DNA of 64,000 bases from Albifimbria verrucaria (GCA_020081605.1 JAHREC010000045.1:1240001-1304000); one strand, 5' to 3'. Shown: positions 10,508-22,917, numbered from the stretch's first letter. The notes: a model not told the origin generated them from the sequence alone. Translations and numbers: made by a program.

Positions 10508-13360
10508 TGTATGTGATGGAGAGCAATTCGTCGTTCAGGCCTTGCGCAGTCTTGTCAAGTAGGTAACAATCGTCGTGGGCAAGGCCGGAGGAGAAGAGGC
10601 CAAGCACCTATATGCAGAACAATGGTATTCTCTTTGTCCCACTTGGGGCTTGCAGACGGTGGCGTGAGACACAAAGATAGGGACTCGGGGAAAAGGCCGG
10701 TGGCAGCGCGTGGCACAAGACACGGGCTTCGTTTTGGTGCAAGGCCAAGGATCTGCGTGGACAGGGCGAGAGAGAGAGGCTGCTGCTGCCGTCGCTGAGA
10801 TGGGCGCAAAAGCTGGCCTCCTATGATGTCCGAGTCGCGTGCCGTCGCTGCTCCATGAGAGGGTGTAGGCGGGGTGCTGAATCGACAACGAGGGACAGGA
10901 CGAAGCAGCGAGGAAGAGGCGTTGGCATGTAGTTGGTGGTGATCGGGAGCCGTGTCAGACAGGAGGAAAAAAGAAAAAGGAAAGGAGAGGAATTGTAAGA
11001 GGGTGAGGATGAGAGAGCGTCTGTGTGAAGGAGGTGTGTGTGAGTGGAGAGCGGGAGAGGAAGAGAAAGTTGCAGTCAGTCAGTCATCCAGTCAGTCACT
11101 AACAGGTAGGGGCTGTACCAGGGACAGGACGGATCGGTACTTGTGCGTTGGTGGTGCGGCACGCCGGGGCAAAGGTACCTGCACGCCAAGGCCAGCGACC
11201 GACCGACCGCATTTTGTGGTGGAGGAGCATCCGCCCCTGACGTACATCATTTTTTTGCCCATCCATCCATCCATCCGTCCATCCTTTGCCGATGCTTTTC
11301 TGCTAAATGACAAAACTTTCTTGTTAGAGCTATATGTTTCAGTTGTTTTGTTTAGTTCCTTATTATCTTATTGTTATTACTTACTTCCCCCAAAATCTCA
11401 CCGCCAATAAAACAAAATCTACGTCAACAACAACAACCAACTGAAACCCCAAAGACACCCATCAGAAACAAGCGGTGGGATCCGCCACCATGGGTCAGCA
11501 CAACTCCATCATGGAGCCCTGGCCCTGGTTACCCCATACGCGGAACCCGGCCAAGCTGGCCCTCCCCTGAATTTGAGGGACAGACTCCTGCCCGGGCTAA
11601 GCCCCGAGCATACTGTATGCTTGCCTTCTGGCCCATCACGGTTGCATTTCCCTGCGCGGGCTGGCCATCGGGGAAAATCAGCCGAGGTGTCGGTTTGCTG
11701 CCAAGTATCTGTCTGCAACTGGTCAAAACGGCTTACCACGTGTAAATTGTCAATTGTTTGGTCGCGGCAATAGTCTAGTATGGTTGTTGCTGCTGCTGCT
11801 CCTGCTCCCTCTATCCTAGGATGCAACATCGGAACATTTCCTGTCTGTACGATGCTACCTGCACGAATAAGCATAAAATCTTTCTTGCTGCACTCTGTAC
11901 CAATGATCAAAAGAAGCCCGCCTTCTTTTTCTCCAACTTTGCTCTGCCTTGAAACATCCTGACGTCAACTCTTCCCTCCACTATCTTGTTATTCGACTCG
12001 ACGCCGCTGTGTCTCTAACGTAGACACTAACTGAACTAACAAACCAACACCAACCCCAAATGCGAAAAAAAACAGAACAAAACTACAGCTGAGCCCTAAA
12101 AACCGACAAGGTCCCTCCCATACAATGATGATGCATCACACGACGCCCTCCATCAGCATCCTGGTGACCCAATCGAGGGTGCATGACCATGGGGCCTTGC
12201 TAACCGAAGCAGAAGAGGGGGCCCTTGTTCTGTTTTAACCCCTTCCTTGAAAATCTCTTGACTTGAGAAGAAGAAAAAACCAAGCATTGACTAACTGACT
12301 AAACCGCATAGCTAATCTGGCCCGCTGGGATCGGGACTAGAGCGCAGCTAAGCATTGCCCCTTGCTGGCCACGACAAATAACTGCTGTAATTAAATCCAA
12401 GCGTCATCTCATCTCACCTCACCTTGCCTTGCCTTACCTCATCTTCTCCGTGTGTGGGGAAGCGTCCACTTCACCAACCTCTCTCTTCCCTACTAACCAA
12501 CAGCCACTGCCAGTCTTACCAACTACGGTAAGGATATGGTGCTACTTGACAACACAACACTTACACAATATTTATACAACACCCTCTCAATTATGCATCG
12601 TAGTCTAGACCCTTTTCCCTCAACTCCCCGCCGTCCCAACCCTCTCCAAACTGCGTCACGAGGCTCCTTACCCAACCCGTCACGCGGTGCATGCAACCCT
12701 CGCAGATCCCGCCGTCGCTCGCGCTGTCTAGCTCCTCGCTCTAGCGTCCGTAAGAGCTTGGACAAGCTGGCAAAGCAAGCCTTAGTGCCATCGTCCACCT
12801 CACCGCAGATCGACGAATCATCGCGCCCACTCGGCCCGCCCTCCTCTCCCCTCCTCCCTTGCGTCCACGACCAAGACAGCCCATCGCCGGCTTTGCCCAT
12901 CCGGCCCGGCGTCTGTCTTCCTTGACGCCGGCTCCTTTGCTTCCGAGCCGCTCTCCCGTTTTCATTACTCATGCGTTCTAGACTTTGCTCTTCACCTCCT
13001 CATCGGCTGTGTCCAGCCCAAGCCACATCGTGATGTGCAATCAATTATCCTTTATGCTATCACGGCATTGCTTCCGCTGCCACGGCTACGTCTTGCAGGC
13101 CCAAAACCGCCAGCCGGAGCCCGTTTTGACATGATATAGTATATTCTGTGTATCTTCCTTACAAACACCGTACCCCTCTTCACATGGAGGAACCTCCTTC
13201 AACCTATGTCTTGAACTTCGGCTCATGTGAAACCCAAATGCCAGCCTGCCGCCTCAACGCCGAACGAGCATCCTGTAAACCGATTCATACACCCTTGCTT
13301 TCCCCTGCTCTGCCGCTTATTTATTTACAAGTACAAGTGAAGCTTTGCTGCAACGCTACG
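10508..13360. other. 2.9-kb intergenic region, no convincing gene
   Basis: This lies between the 5' end of the transporter gene and the 3' end of HIR1. Open frames at 10535-10888, 10952-11410 and 12523-12972/12536-12925 occur on both strands of the same GC-rich DNA and lack any recognisable domain. The region contains short tandem tetranucleotides (GTCA units at 11083-11100; CCAT units at 11260-11284) and CT-rich tracts near 12400-12480. It may hold an unrecognised small gene or a long 5' leader. Confidence 0.4.
11260..11284. repeat. (CCAT)n microsatellite
   Basis: Six tandem CCAT-type tetranucleotides, the last one changed to CCGT. It lies in non-coding DNA upstream of the nucleotide-sugar transporter. 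Confidence 0.85.
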
Positions 13361-16300
13361 TTATGCCTCCACATCCATTGAATCGACATCCACCGACCCG
13401 TCTTCCAAGTTAAGGCCCAGCACCCTCGCGTATTGGACCGTGAGTCGTTGTAGTTCACGGTATTTTCCTGTAATTTTCATTAGCACTTTGATCAATCCCC
13501 AAAAGGTGCGAAAACCTACCAAGAATCATGATAACCCCGTCAGCAGCTCTTTTCGGTCCCATCCGCAAATCTCGTCTCCCTTGCTGTACCATCCCCTGCC
13601 AGCATCATCGCTGTGTGGTTTCTTGTCTTGTAGAATGCCGCCAATCAGGCTGTTGAGGAGCTCTTCTACCTTTTCCTGCGCACCTTCCGCGCCCAGGCGC
13701 TTGGCGTACATGAAGAGATAGAGTCTGAACTCGTCCTTGGCGCCCAGCTGCATAGCACCCGCGATTCGGTTCTCCAGATGCGCGATGCTGACGCTGCTTT
13801 CGAGGCCCTCGGCCTCCTTCTTCTGTATGACAGTCTTGATGATGCGTTGCAGTGCGTAAGCGCGACCCTTAAGCAGGAACTCGTTTGTGGTATGTCGCTC
13901 CAGGAATGGGATGATGCCAGACGATACAGTTGCCGCGGGAGCATCCTTGCCATTGCTTTCGCTAGACTTGGGTCCCACAGCCGTAGACTGCAGAGCCGAG
14001 ATGGATGAATCCGTCGAGTTCCAGTACTGTGAGCCCACCGCCCACCATGCTTCACTGAGTCGTTGCCACGTGTACATGTCTCGAGCGTACCAGTAGCCGT
14101 CACCATTCGTCAGCGTAACGACTACATGCCCGGTTGTGTTGAGGTGTGCAGACGTCACTCCAGGTCCAGGTGTCGCGCTGTGCTGCGTCAAAGAGGTGGT
14201 CGCCACGTCTAGGATTGGTCCAAGCGACACGGGCGGATGAGGAGACGACTGCGTCTTGAGATTCCAAACATATGCCAGTCCCACCGATGTGATGCAAAGC
14301 AACCAGTAGTCTCGGCATTCAAGGATTACCGGTTGGGCTTCCAAGATGATAGGATTCAGAAGACGCCGGCCCGCAGGACTCCACACATGTATAGATCCAT
14401 CTTCGCAAGCGACTGCCCAAAAGTTCTTGTTTGCCGTCACCAGGATAATGGCACGAGGTAGGAATTCCTGCCACATCAAGACACCTCTCTTGGTTACGAC
14501 CACTTGTGATGGGTCTCTTGGGTTGACGTCGTTCTTGGCCTCCAAAATGATGTTCTCGGGAACCTTGGTCGCGTCGTCCAATGACGAGTCTGGCTGAAGA
14601 ATTCCTCTCTCTAAAGGTCGCAGGATGTGTGTCCTGATACGAGGCACGGCCAGTCGAATCTGCGCAAAAGAAATAGCAGGGTTGACGACTGCCGGACGAA
14701 GGAACTCGGGCGTGGGCTCGATGCCGTTCTGGACAGGCACCAATGCGGCAGGCTGGACGCTACCGTCAGCACCATTAGTGACAATAGGCGTTGGTCCAGT
14801 AGATGCCCGCTTGGTTGTGGGTTCTTCATCGTCCTCCCCATCTGCAGTAGCCATTCGTCTCTTGTTTCCTAGAAGCATAGATGCGATGCCTCCTTGGGAA
14901 GACCATCGAAAGGCTTCGTTAGGTCCAGTATAGTCTGTGGCACGTCATTCTGTGTCGTCTTAGTAGCTGTTGAGCCAACCAACTGGGTTTGTGGCAGCGA
15001 CGATTGGCCTGTGCCTGAGGATGATACGAGCAAAGGCGCAACTCGCTTTTGCCATCCTTGCCTACTGTGACGCGGGATTTGAGCTCCTTGATGCGTTCTG
15101 CAGCTTTGTCTGAGCTTTCCTCGGCCTTCTTTTCGGCCTCAGTATTCCCATTCTTCTCCGTCTTTTCAGCTTCCGCTTCTCCATTTGTTGTCGCGGGCTT
15201 GCTTGAAGGCTTAGTTCCATTGGTCGCTGGAGTCGCCTCCTTAGACTTGTCTGAAGGCAAGTCTCCCATCAAAGCTCCCATTCTTGATTCAACTGCTCTC
15301 GACTCACCCTCCTTGGCCTGGTTTTCCAACATCAAACCGTCGACATCTTCGGCGATGCCCATTCCTTTTCTGGAAACGCCGTATTTTTGGAGCGCCTTGT
15401 CGTTCTCTTCGGCTTTGGCAACCCACCCAAGCTCTCCTTCGTCAAATTTCACCACGATTATGCTCCCATCCAAACTAGAGGCAAAGAGGGTCTGGCCATC
15501 GGGGTCCACGCCAGGTCAGAAATGGACTTGGCCGCAAGGTCCTGCAGAATAACCACTGGTCGTGAGGTGTTGGTGTTCCATATGCTCAGCGTCTTGTCCT
15601 GTCCAGCAGACGCAATGACGGTAACAAGCTGGCCAGCGTTGCCATTCGCGTCGTTCTGGCCAGGCTTGATGGTGTGGAACAATCTCGGCGAGAACATGCA
15701 GACTTCTGTCGGGGCTTCGTGACCAATGAGGTTAATCTCGCTATCCCATCGCGTGCGCTCGATAATGGCGACAGAGCTGACAGGGCCGTTGACCGCGTTG
15801 GCTGCGGCAATATGATTACCGTCTGGTGACCAGGAGCATCTTCGGAAATAGGTAGTAAGGGGAGCTCTTGAAGGGGAGCTGATGGTGGTTTCTAGTACGA
15901 AGTTGTTGATCATGTCGTGTTGGGTCGCATTGGGTGCGGGGGTGTGAAGCGGAAAATCTTAATGGTACGGTCGTCACTCGCTGTCGCGAAGAACTTGTTG
16001 GCCGGGTCAAAGGTGATGCCTTTGACGTGACTCTGGTGCGCGGGGATCGCCTTGAGCTTCTCGAAGGTGTGACCGGACCAGACGACGACCTTGGAGTCGA
16101 GGCCAACGGAGACAAGGAGGGAGGAGTCGTAGGACCAGGCCAGGTCCTGGACGTCGTTGTCGTGGCCGATGAGACGCTTGTACGTCTTCCAGTTCTCGAC
16201 GGGAGGCGGCTCGTTGGTACCAAAGGTCGCAGCGGGCGGGCCCTTGTCCAGGTGGTAGACGCAGATGAGCTTATCATCTGCTCCGCTGGCGAGATAGCGG

Positions 16301-16544
16301 CCGTCAGGGGAGAAGCGCACGGAGTGGATGGTGCCGAGGTGGTGGCTCATGTGGCACAGCTGGCGCGGCTTGGTGTAGGAGGGATCCTTTGCATTGTATA
16401 TGGACTCGGTCGACCAGATGCGCACGTGGCCATCGCCGCCAGCGGTCGCGAGACGCTTGCCGTCGGGGAGATGTGGCAGCTGTAGACCTCGAAGTCCTTC
16501 TGCTCGCCGCTGTGGCTCAGCCATGACGGCTTGATGATGTGCAT
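13361..16544 (-). CDS. HIR1: HIR complex histone chaperone subunit Hir1 (HIRA)
   Basis: This is the WD40 subunit of the HIR/HIRA complex, which deposits H3-H4 independently of replication and represses histone genes. The start at 16544 gives MHIIKPSWLSHSGEQKDFEVYS, a classic Hir1 N-terminus. About seven WD repeats follow (HVRIWST, GRYLASGADDKLICVYHL, SLLVSVGLDSKVVVWS, KFFATASDDRTIKIF, QDKTLSIWNT, and SSLDGSIIVVKFDE in the last blade). A charged E/K/A-rich linker comes next (about 15100-15350), then the conserved Hir1 C-terminal region (the KRR near 14850, then PLERGILQ, YWLLCITSVGLAYVWNL, LLKGRAYALQ). The last exon is 13467-13361, after an intron 13519-13468, and encodes the ending RELQRLTVQYARVLGLNLED. 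Six one-base losses break the frame (near 16465, 15932, 15501, 15035, 14892 and 13534), all in G/C runs. Protein about 1,040 residues, usual for filamentous fungi. Confidence 0.93.
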
Positions 16545-17627
16545 GACGGGCGGGAGCTGCGCGACGCTCTACATATGGGCGAGGGCCAATTGATGCTGAA
16601 GCTGATGTCGGCGGTGCGTGGCGGATGCGTGGGTTGGGTTGATGTGCGACGCGCTGGCGCGTTCTGCTCAGTCAGTAAGCTAACTTAGCCAGCCTACTTT
16701 TTTTGGTCGCGGGCCAGCATGCCATCTCCAAAAATGCGACGGAGCTGAAGTTGGAAGCCCGGGGCCCGGAGGAACCTTGATGCGTGGGTGTGCGTGTGCG
16801 CGTGCGTGCGCCTTGCCCAGTGCTCATGTCCTGTGTCTTTGACCAAGCAACAATAACAATGTTCATGATATTGGTTGCCTTGAAAGGGAAAGATTTTGTC
16901 TTGTTTTTGAATCAATTTTTATTGTTCATTCTTGTTTTAGTTTTTGTTCTTTGACGGGTTGTGCATTGTTCGTTGCAACCTTTCTCATATTGACACTTGC
17001 TACTGTAGGCCCCTGGCTACTGACTTACACCCATCTCCATGTTCCGCTTGCAATACGCTGTTATGACCTTCTACAGTATTTATCTCCATATAATAATATC
17101 TGAGATTACATAGATAAACTAGTATATACCAATTACACTTTTATTGATCATCTCCTAGATTCATGTTCCCCAAATCTACTGCCTCAGCTTTACCGTACAA
17201 CATCTATGACCAAGAAAGGTGCAAAGCGGGTTCAAAAATTCATAATTTATGTACACAGAAACTTGACTTCTATTATTTTTGATTTACTGTATGTACTTGA
17301 ATAATGGTATTCAGAAGACTTAAGCAAAAGTAGTTTGTTCTTTGTGACACAAAGCCTACATGGGCTGTTTGTCCGTTGACCTACTCCGCAGCAAAGCAGT
17401 TGATCAAGACAAGTCATGAACAAGAGTCATACCGTGAACAGCTTCAACATGCATTCAGTCTCATCTATAGACTCACCAATGTGCCGGTACGTTATTCATA
17501 AATGGTTTAAGTATTTAATCGACTGCAACCTCTCTTCTCATACAATGTGACAAAACCCGCCTCGAAAAACCAACAATTCACACAAATAATTCACCACCAT
17601 CCTCAGATCAACCCTATTCACTCTTCA
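16545..17627. promoter_or_regulatory. divergent intergenic region between HIR1 and the amidoligase
   Basis: Both neighbours are transcribed outwards, so their promoters are here. The HIR1-proximal half contains a GT-rich patch (TGCGTGGGTGTGCGTGTGCG near 16780-16805). The distal half (about 16860-17540) is clearly AT-richer than the flanking housekeeping DNA, which marks the start of the accessory block. No coding frame is seen. Confidence 0.45.
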
Positions 17628-19000
17628 ATGGCTAACCAACACAATGGTGTTCGGTTCGGACTCGAACTCGAATTTATGATCGCCCATCACATCGACTATC
17701 ACGAGAGAAGCTACAAAGATGACATGACCAGGCTCGATGGCCGCTTCCCTGATACCTTTCCTCATCCAACTTCTCTAACCCATCCCTGGGACATGGAGTC
17801 GGATTGCGTAGTTCAGGTTTCCCAGGTAATTGCTGACTGCGATCTTCCTGTAGCCATTCGTTTGAGGCATCCAGGGTTGGATGACGCTCTGCTCCAGACT
17901 CTCCGTAACGCACAAGCGTCTTCGGAACTGCACCGAATGAGAACTAACAAGCGAGATTTCCTCTCATCCAAGTATCCATACCGCATCTGGAATCGAGACA
18001 AAGTGTCCGAAAGCAAGATGCACAACCCACGCTATGACTACTGGTATGTAACGACGGAGCCCTGCATGACTCATAATCAAGCTCATTACCCCAGCAGAAA
18101 TACTCCCAAGGGTCCCTACCACTGGTACGCTCTTGAGATCAACTCACCCGCAGCCCCCAATGCAGATGTCCTTTGCCAGGACCTGACCAAGATCTTTGCG
18201 TCTCTGCGAAACAGGACCAAGATCTGGCCCAGCAGCGCCTGCGGCATGCATATCCATGCCAGCCCGTCATCCCAGAAGCTCACGTTGCCCATTGCCAAGA
18301 AGGTCGTTGCCCTTGTCGCCATTCTTGAAAAGAACTTGATCAAGCAAATCATCCACCCTGCACGTCAAAGCTCCTATAATTGCCGGCGCATAACAGAGGA
18401 CTCCAGAATAGCTCTAGATTCTTATGGGTTTATATTCAACACCGACCGGGGTGCGCCGACGCAGTGAGAGAATTGACGATATTCCATGACAGCGCAAGGA
18501 CCAGGACCAAGGAAGAGCCTGCCATGTACAAGTTCCTTCTCTGCGTCTTCAACCAGCTCAGCGAGAAGCGCCTTCGCAATGGCCTACACCGACACAAGGT
18601 TGACTACGACGGTAGCAGCATTGATGCCGGACGTTGTGGTCTGGATATTTCCCATTTTGGGACTATCGAGTTCCGCTACATGCACGCGTCTTTTGATATG
18701 ACTTATATCTCATTCTGGATCGAGCTAATCATGAGTCTCTTCTCTATTGCCACGAAAAGCAACACCGAGTACTGCCAGAAGTTTATTGAGCTCTACGACA
18801 TGGCTACCTCTCAACATAAATCCCATTGGACGCGCTATCTTGATGTCCTGGGTTTATCTCACCGAACTGAAGAGCTTCGAGCATATGTCAAGAAATTCTC
18901 CTCTTCTCTCGAGGACCTGGACAAGCAGCCTATTTTGCCAAAGGTTAATAACCCTCCTTCCCTCTCGCGTCCCGGTACAGCTAGGTTTCAGCTGGACTGA
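17628..19000 (+). CDS. fungal amidoligase-family enzyme
   Basis: This belongs to the amidoligase_2 group of the COOH-NH2 ligase (glutamine-synthetase/GCS-like) superfamily, enzymes that use ATP to form an amide between a carboxylate and an amine. The substrate is unknown for fungal members. Seen here: N-terminal RFGLELEFMI (first metal/ATP strand), HWYALEINSPAA, and the signature CGMHIHASPSS, followed by DISHFGTIEFRYMHASFD, where the GTIEFR strand supplies a further family carboxylate. The start MANQHN at 17628 is preferred over an upstream ATG at 17547 because it places GLELEF near residue 12. One G is lost in the run at 18448-18451; adding it joins the two halves into about 458 residues with no intron. 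The gene lies tail-to-tail with a deaminase-fold gene and away from HIR1. It opens the accessory block. Confidence 0.82.
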
Positions 19001-19241
19001 ATCGTTTTAGGATCTCTAGCATGTTTGGCTTTTGAGGTAAGTTGCCCGAGAGAGTTCTTGGATACTCCCAAATCCAATAGTTGATGCTCTTCTGTGCATT
19101 TGATTCGTGTTTACAAATATAGATATAACACACACATTTTAGAGACGATTTAATTTTCAAAAAGTTCTTTTATGATTTCATTATGTGATGATACCCAAAA
19201 GGCCGTAGACTTTGAGAGAAATCCCATAACGAGTAGCTTTT

Positions 19242-19739
19242 CTACTGTGCAAAACGTCGTCGATGCAGCTCCTTAATTTCATCTGCAAATTCTTGGATGG
19301 GGCCTTCCACCTGAATTCCTGGAGCAACTTCCGTGATGGCCAGTGGGGCGACCTTGTTCGATTTGACTCCAAACTCCTCCTGCCAAGCCCCGTACTGCTT
19401 CGTCGACGAGGCGTACACGATGCGGCCCAGGCCGCAGTATGCATGCGCCGAAGAGCACATGGCGCAATGCTCGCCTGAGGTGTATACAGTAGTCTTTGCG
19501 CGCTCCTCATCGCCGAGATTCAGCTGTGCCCAGCGCGCGAGCGTGAATTCTGGGTGGAGGGTGGCATCGGCCTTGCCGTCTCCGTTCTGGCCGGTAACTG
19601 TACGGTTGCGGTCCGTCTGGAGCACCTTGCCGTCGGCTCCTACAAGAACGGAGCCGAAAGGCGCATCTCCAGCCTCGAGAGCCTCTCGGGCCAGGTCGAC
19701 AGCAAGACGGAGGTGCTGATGGTCTGAAGAGGTGGCCAT
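19242..19739 (-). CDS. CMP/dCMP-deaminase-fold enzyme (guanine/tRNA-adenosine deaminase-like)
   Basis: This is a 165-residue single-exon enzyme of the zinc-dependent cytidine-deaminase-like superfamily. It has GDAPFGSVLVGADGKVL (substrate-side strand), HPE (about residue 61-63; zinc-binding His and catalytic Glu, with Pro where many relatives have Ala) and SGEHCAMC (about 93-100) supplying the two zinc cysteines, with GEHC in place of the usual PC-x2-C opening. GLGRIVYAS follows. The PFG, HPE and CAMC set is that of the guanine-deaminase/TadA-like branch, so a free base or nucleoside is a likelier substrate than polynucleotide. The frame is intact, unlike its neighbours. It converges on the amidoligase, with about 240 bases between the stops. 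Confidence 0.87.
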   Translation of the reverse strand: MATSSDHQHLRLAVDLAREALEAGDAPFGSVLVGADGKVLQTDRNRTVTGQNGDGKADATLHPEFTLARWAQLNLGDEERAKTTVYTSGEHCAMCSSAHAYCGLGRIVYASSTKQYGAWQEEFGVKSNKVAPLAITEVAPGIQVEGPIQEFADEIKELHRRRFAQ

Positions 19740-21782
19740 GATAGCTGTATGCGGGGATAGACCTGGTGACGCAAGAGGCTAGCAGCGATACCAAGGCAAT
19801 GCTCGTACCGGTTGGAGGGTTCACTGTGGTGTTGGAGTTTTAAAGTAATATGCGGCTGGAAAGACCTCCAGAATGGTCGGGGTAGAATAGAGCCTTTTAT
19901 TTGGTTGATGGCTGCGGATTGTTAACTTGGATTTATCATCAGCAGCCTGATTCGGGTAAGCAAAAGGCCCGCAAATCGCCCATGTTGGGGTAAGAATACT
20001 CCTCATAAACTACAAAATTCATGTAATGCAATGAATAAACTGATGATAGTTACACTTATTTTATTATTCTTCTATGGTTTTCAGTTCGAATTGAAATTGC
20101 AAAACTCTGAGGGTTCATTTCTCGCCTCTTGGTGTTGCTGCTCAGAGCCTACTATACTGGAACTGTCTCCGCTTCTCCATCTCCCACCATCATGTTCAAC
20201 CAGGCCAGTGGTCCCAATATTTGGCCCCGAGTTTTCCAGAGTTGGACTGTGGCACTCAAATTTATGTCATAATTTCTGTGACGGCTCTTTAAGTGGAACC
20301 TTCAAGGATTGTTCTGCAAGTAGTTCTAATTTGTTCACTTCTCCACTTTGATGCTACACCAGGTCAACGCAAGCTAGCAAACCTTCAATCTAATATTGAA
20401 GTGTGCCCAACTATCCATTGGCTCTTAAAAGTAGTTGGTTAAAGCAGATTCAATCGGACTGGTGGTTTTTGTCGCCATAAACCCACTGCATGGTAGTCTA
20501 GCTGCTTGATGTCAATTGTCTTCGAGCTCAGTAACTGCGCAGCTGAACTATGCTATCTATGTCTTGTGAAGGCCTCTCGCTGGCTTGGTTGATCTGTTTA
20601 TCTGATCGCTTTTGAATCTTATGCAGAGCTATCGTCTTGTTGAGTCACTGTGTACTTGGTTTGACCTGGTCTGCCGCTCAAAAATGGAGCAAGATCATAA
20701 ACATGATGCATTAAAAGGACAACAAGAGCAGCCGAGACAGAAAGCAGTTTTTTATTTTGTTTTTTTATTTTATTTTATTGAGATCAACATATAGATTGAC
20801 TCTTGCTTTCCTGTTTTCGTTTGCATGTCGCTTCGATATTAGCCTTGCTGTAACCTTTGAGAGCTCCCCACGTCTACACTCTGCCTGCTAGTAACAGCTA
20901 AGCAACATCATCGCTTGGGTTCCTTCCTTGTTTCATCTCAGATGGCAAACAAGTCTTTATGCAGTCATCTCCAAATCATGGTTTGACTGGACAAATACAA
21001 GAGGAGCGTTGGCACCCAGGGCAGAAGTATCGCAGAGCCAGGGAGGTGAAGCGGGTTCAGCATTGTTGACGTTCATGGCAACCTGCTCTGTCCGAGTCTT
21101 GGAAGACATGTTGACTATCTGAGTTTGATGTAAGTTATTGATCGGAAGAAGCTTGGATTTGAAGTTCTTGGTAATACTGAAAACGATGCTGCATAGATTG
21201 GATAAAGATATAGAATGGAATGTCCAGAGGAAGTCGATGGTTTCCGTCTTTATATACTTGGTGACAACGTATGTATCACTGTAAATTAACGTGATTCAAG
21301 TAAATTCTAAGTATGCAACATGCTCTAATATTCGTTCTGTCATGATGAGTCCTGAGCGAGTCACCTGCTAGGAGAAGCTATGTGCTTGGTGAGAGCCAAG
21401 CCTCTGTCCCTCAATGGCACACACAGAGGTCTTAGGCGATGATAAACAGATGAAACCTCACTAAGACTCTGAGCGTGATGGTAAGTCAAGTCTGATTTTA
21501 CGCATTCACCATCTCTCACGGCATGTCCAACATCACTTGGCTATTCGACATGCAGTTATTGCATCAAATGATAGTTCATCTCATTTTTAAGATAGCGGTG
21601 CATATTTGATGCTACTGCTACAGCTCAGCGCTATTATGAATTCTTTTCATGGCAAGCCTAATATACATACTCCAGCGACTCCGTGGCATGCCGCATCTGA
21701 GGAGGTAACGCTACATGATGCTAGATAAAAATACACAGCCCGTAATCTGTACAGGGCTCCTCGTCACACGTAAAACTCGTCA
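19740..21782. other. 2-kb AT-rich intergenic region
   Basis: No frame with recognisable protein content is seen on either strand. The stretch is AT-rich, with homopolymeric T/A patches such as TTTTTTATTTTATTTTATT near 20760-20780. I looked here for a NACHT or WD40 remnant that might once have continued the NACHT_N gene and saw none. Confidence 0.5.
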
Positions 21783-22917
21783 TTATGCTTTAATCTGCGT
21801 CAACCCTGTTGACGCGGCTCCAGCGGACGAGGCTCCAGTGGACGGCGCACCAGGCGCACCACCGTCAGTCAGGGTCTGGGGAGCATCAGTGCTAGACGGC
21901 AATGAAACCTCTAGGTCTCTGTCCAGAGCCAGCAATCTTGTGGCTACTGATTCAGTGCAATGTTCCTGGATGAACTTTCCTAGCTCTTCGTTCTCCTGTC
22001 GAATGCCTCTGTCCATGTTGACGAGGCCTTGCCAGTCAACGACGTTCTTGGCAGCCATGTTCCAGGACGTGGCGGTGGCGCAGACGCAGTTCATCTCGAA
22101 CTCAAGCACGCGACGATACAGGCTCAGTACCATATCGTGAGCTTTTTCCTGGTTGGCTCGGAAGTCCTTGTCGTCCCGCCAACTTTCCGGCAGGAGGAGT
22201 TGAGAGAGGAACATGTACCAGGAAATGCGGCCGGTGACATACAGGACACCGCTACGGATATCTGGCTTCTGAATGAGTGGATCCAGGAGGAGCTATGATG
22301 CCGTTAATATCACAAGTGAAGGTGACGTCGATAGTGACTCAAGCTTACCGGTGTCAAGGCACAGATGCCGCACCACGCCAGCGACGTGGATGGGTATGCA
22401 TTCAGCATCAGTTCAACCGTATCCTTTGCCGACTCCAGTATGGCCCGCGCGGCCTCGTCGACTTCACTCGCCTTTGAAGCGCGACGCTTGCGGAGCCCTG
22501 CTAATGCAATTGACGAGACCAACTCCAAGCGCATGCTGTCGGGGTGGTCGCGGAGCGTGGTGTTGATGCCACCAATCTTGCGGTGTTCAGGCAGCTCCTG
22601 AGAAACAATGGACTCGTAGGCGACCACAAGCCCAGCTGAAGCTGAGCGGTCGCGCAACGAATCGTAAGCAGTATTCCATAGGTTAAGCGATATATTTGCG
22701 TCGGCGACGACGTGAGATTTGCTACGGGAGAGACAATAGCCGTCGCCTTGTCTGGTGATGCGTGCTTGGAGGAGCGCAAGGACGGCGTGCGAATCATCTT
22801 GCGTGTCCTCTTTTCGGGGTGGTCTTTGCCATCCAACGCATTTCCCTCACTGTTTCTGCGTAGCTTGCCGACGAGGCGGGTGATAGGGTTGTCATGGTGG
22901 TGGTTACTCTGGGTCAT
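21783..22917 (-). CDS. stand-alone NACHT_N (NLR N-terminal) domain protein
   Basis: This matches the all-helical N-terminal domain that precedes NACHT in many fungal NWD/NLR proteins (NACHT_N type). Exon 1 starts at 22917 with a basic, Ser-rich leader, then LNLWNTAYDSLRDR, LVVAYESIVSQEL and YPSTSLAWCGICAL. An intron (22348-22293) separates the second exon, with LLLDPLIQKPDI, VTGRISWYMFLSQLLLP, LSLYRRVLEFEMNCVCA, and an Ala/Ser/Gly-rich tail to the stop at 21783. A C lost at 22726-22728 is needed to join the leader to LNLWNTAYDS. Total about 360 residues. No P-loop, NACHT or WD40 repeats follow, so it is an orphan signalling domain or the remains of a longer NLR. In known fungal NLRs this domain is the effector/signalling part. 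Identification rests on pattern recognition of the LW..AYD, AYE and LAW.G motifs. Confidence 0.75.

Noticed and set aside
12523..12972. 149-codon minus and 129-codon plus ORFs covering the same bases
   Set aside because: Both are low-complexity Arg/Ser/Pro texts without domain or splice support; no reason to prefer either.
15934..16485. 183-codon plus-strand ORF over HIR1
   Set aside because: Antisense shadow of the WD40 region, which is clearly coding on the minus strand.
13361..16544. Interpreting HIR1, MAK5 and MLP1 as pseudogenes because of frame breaks
   Set aside because: The breaks are all single-base losses in short runs, also present in every other conserved gene, and motifs outside the breaks are intact.
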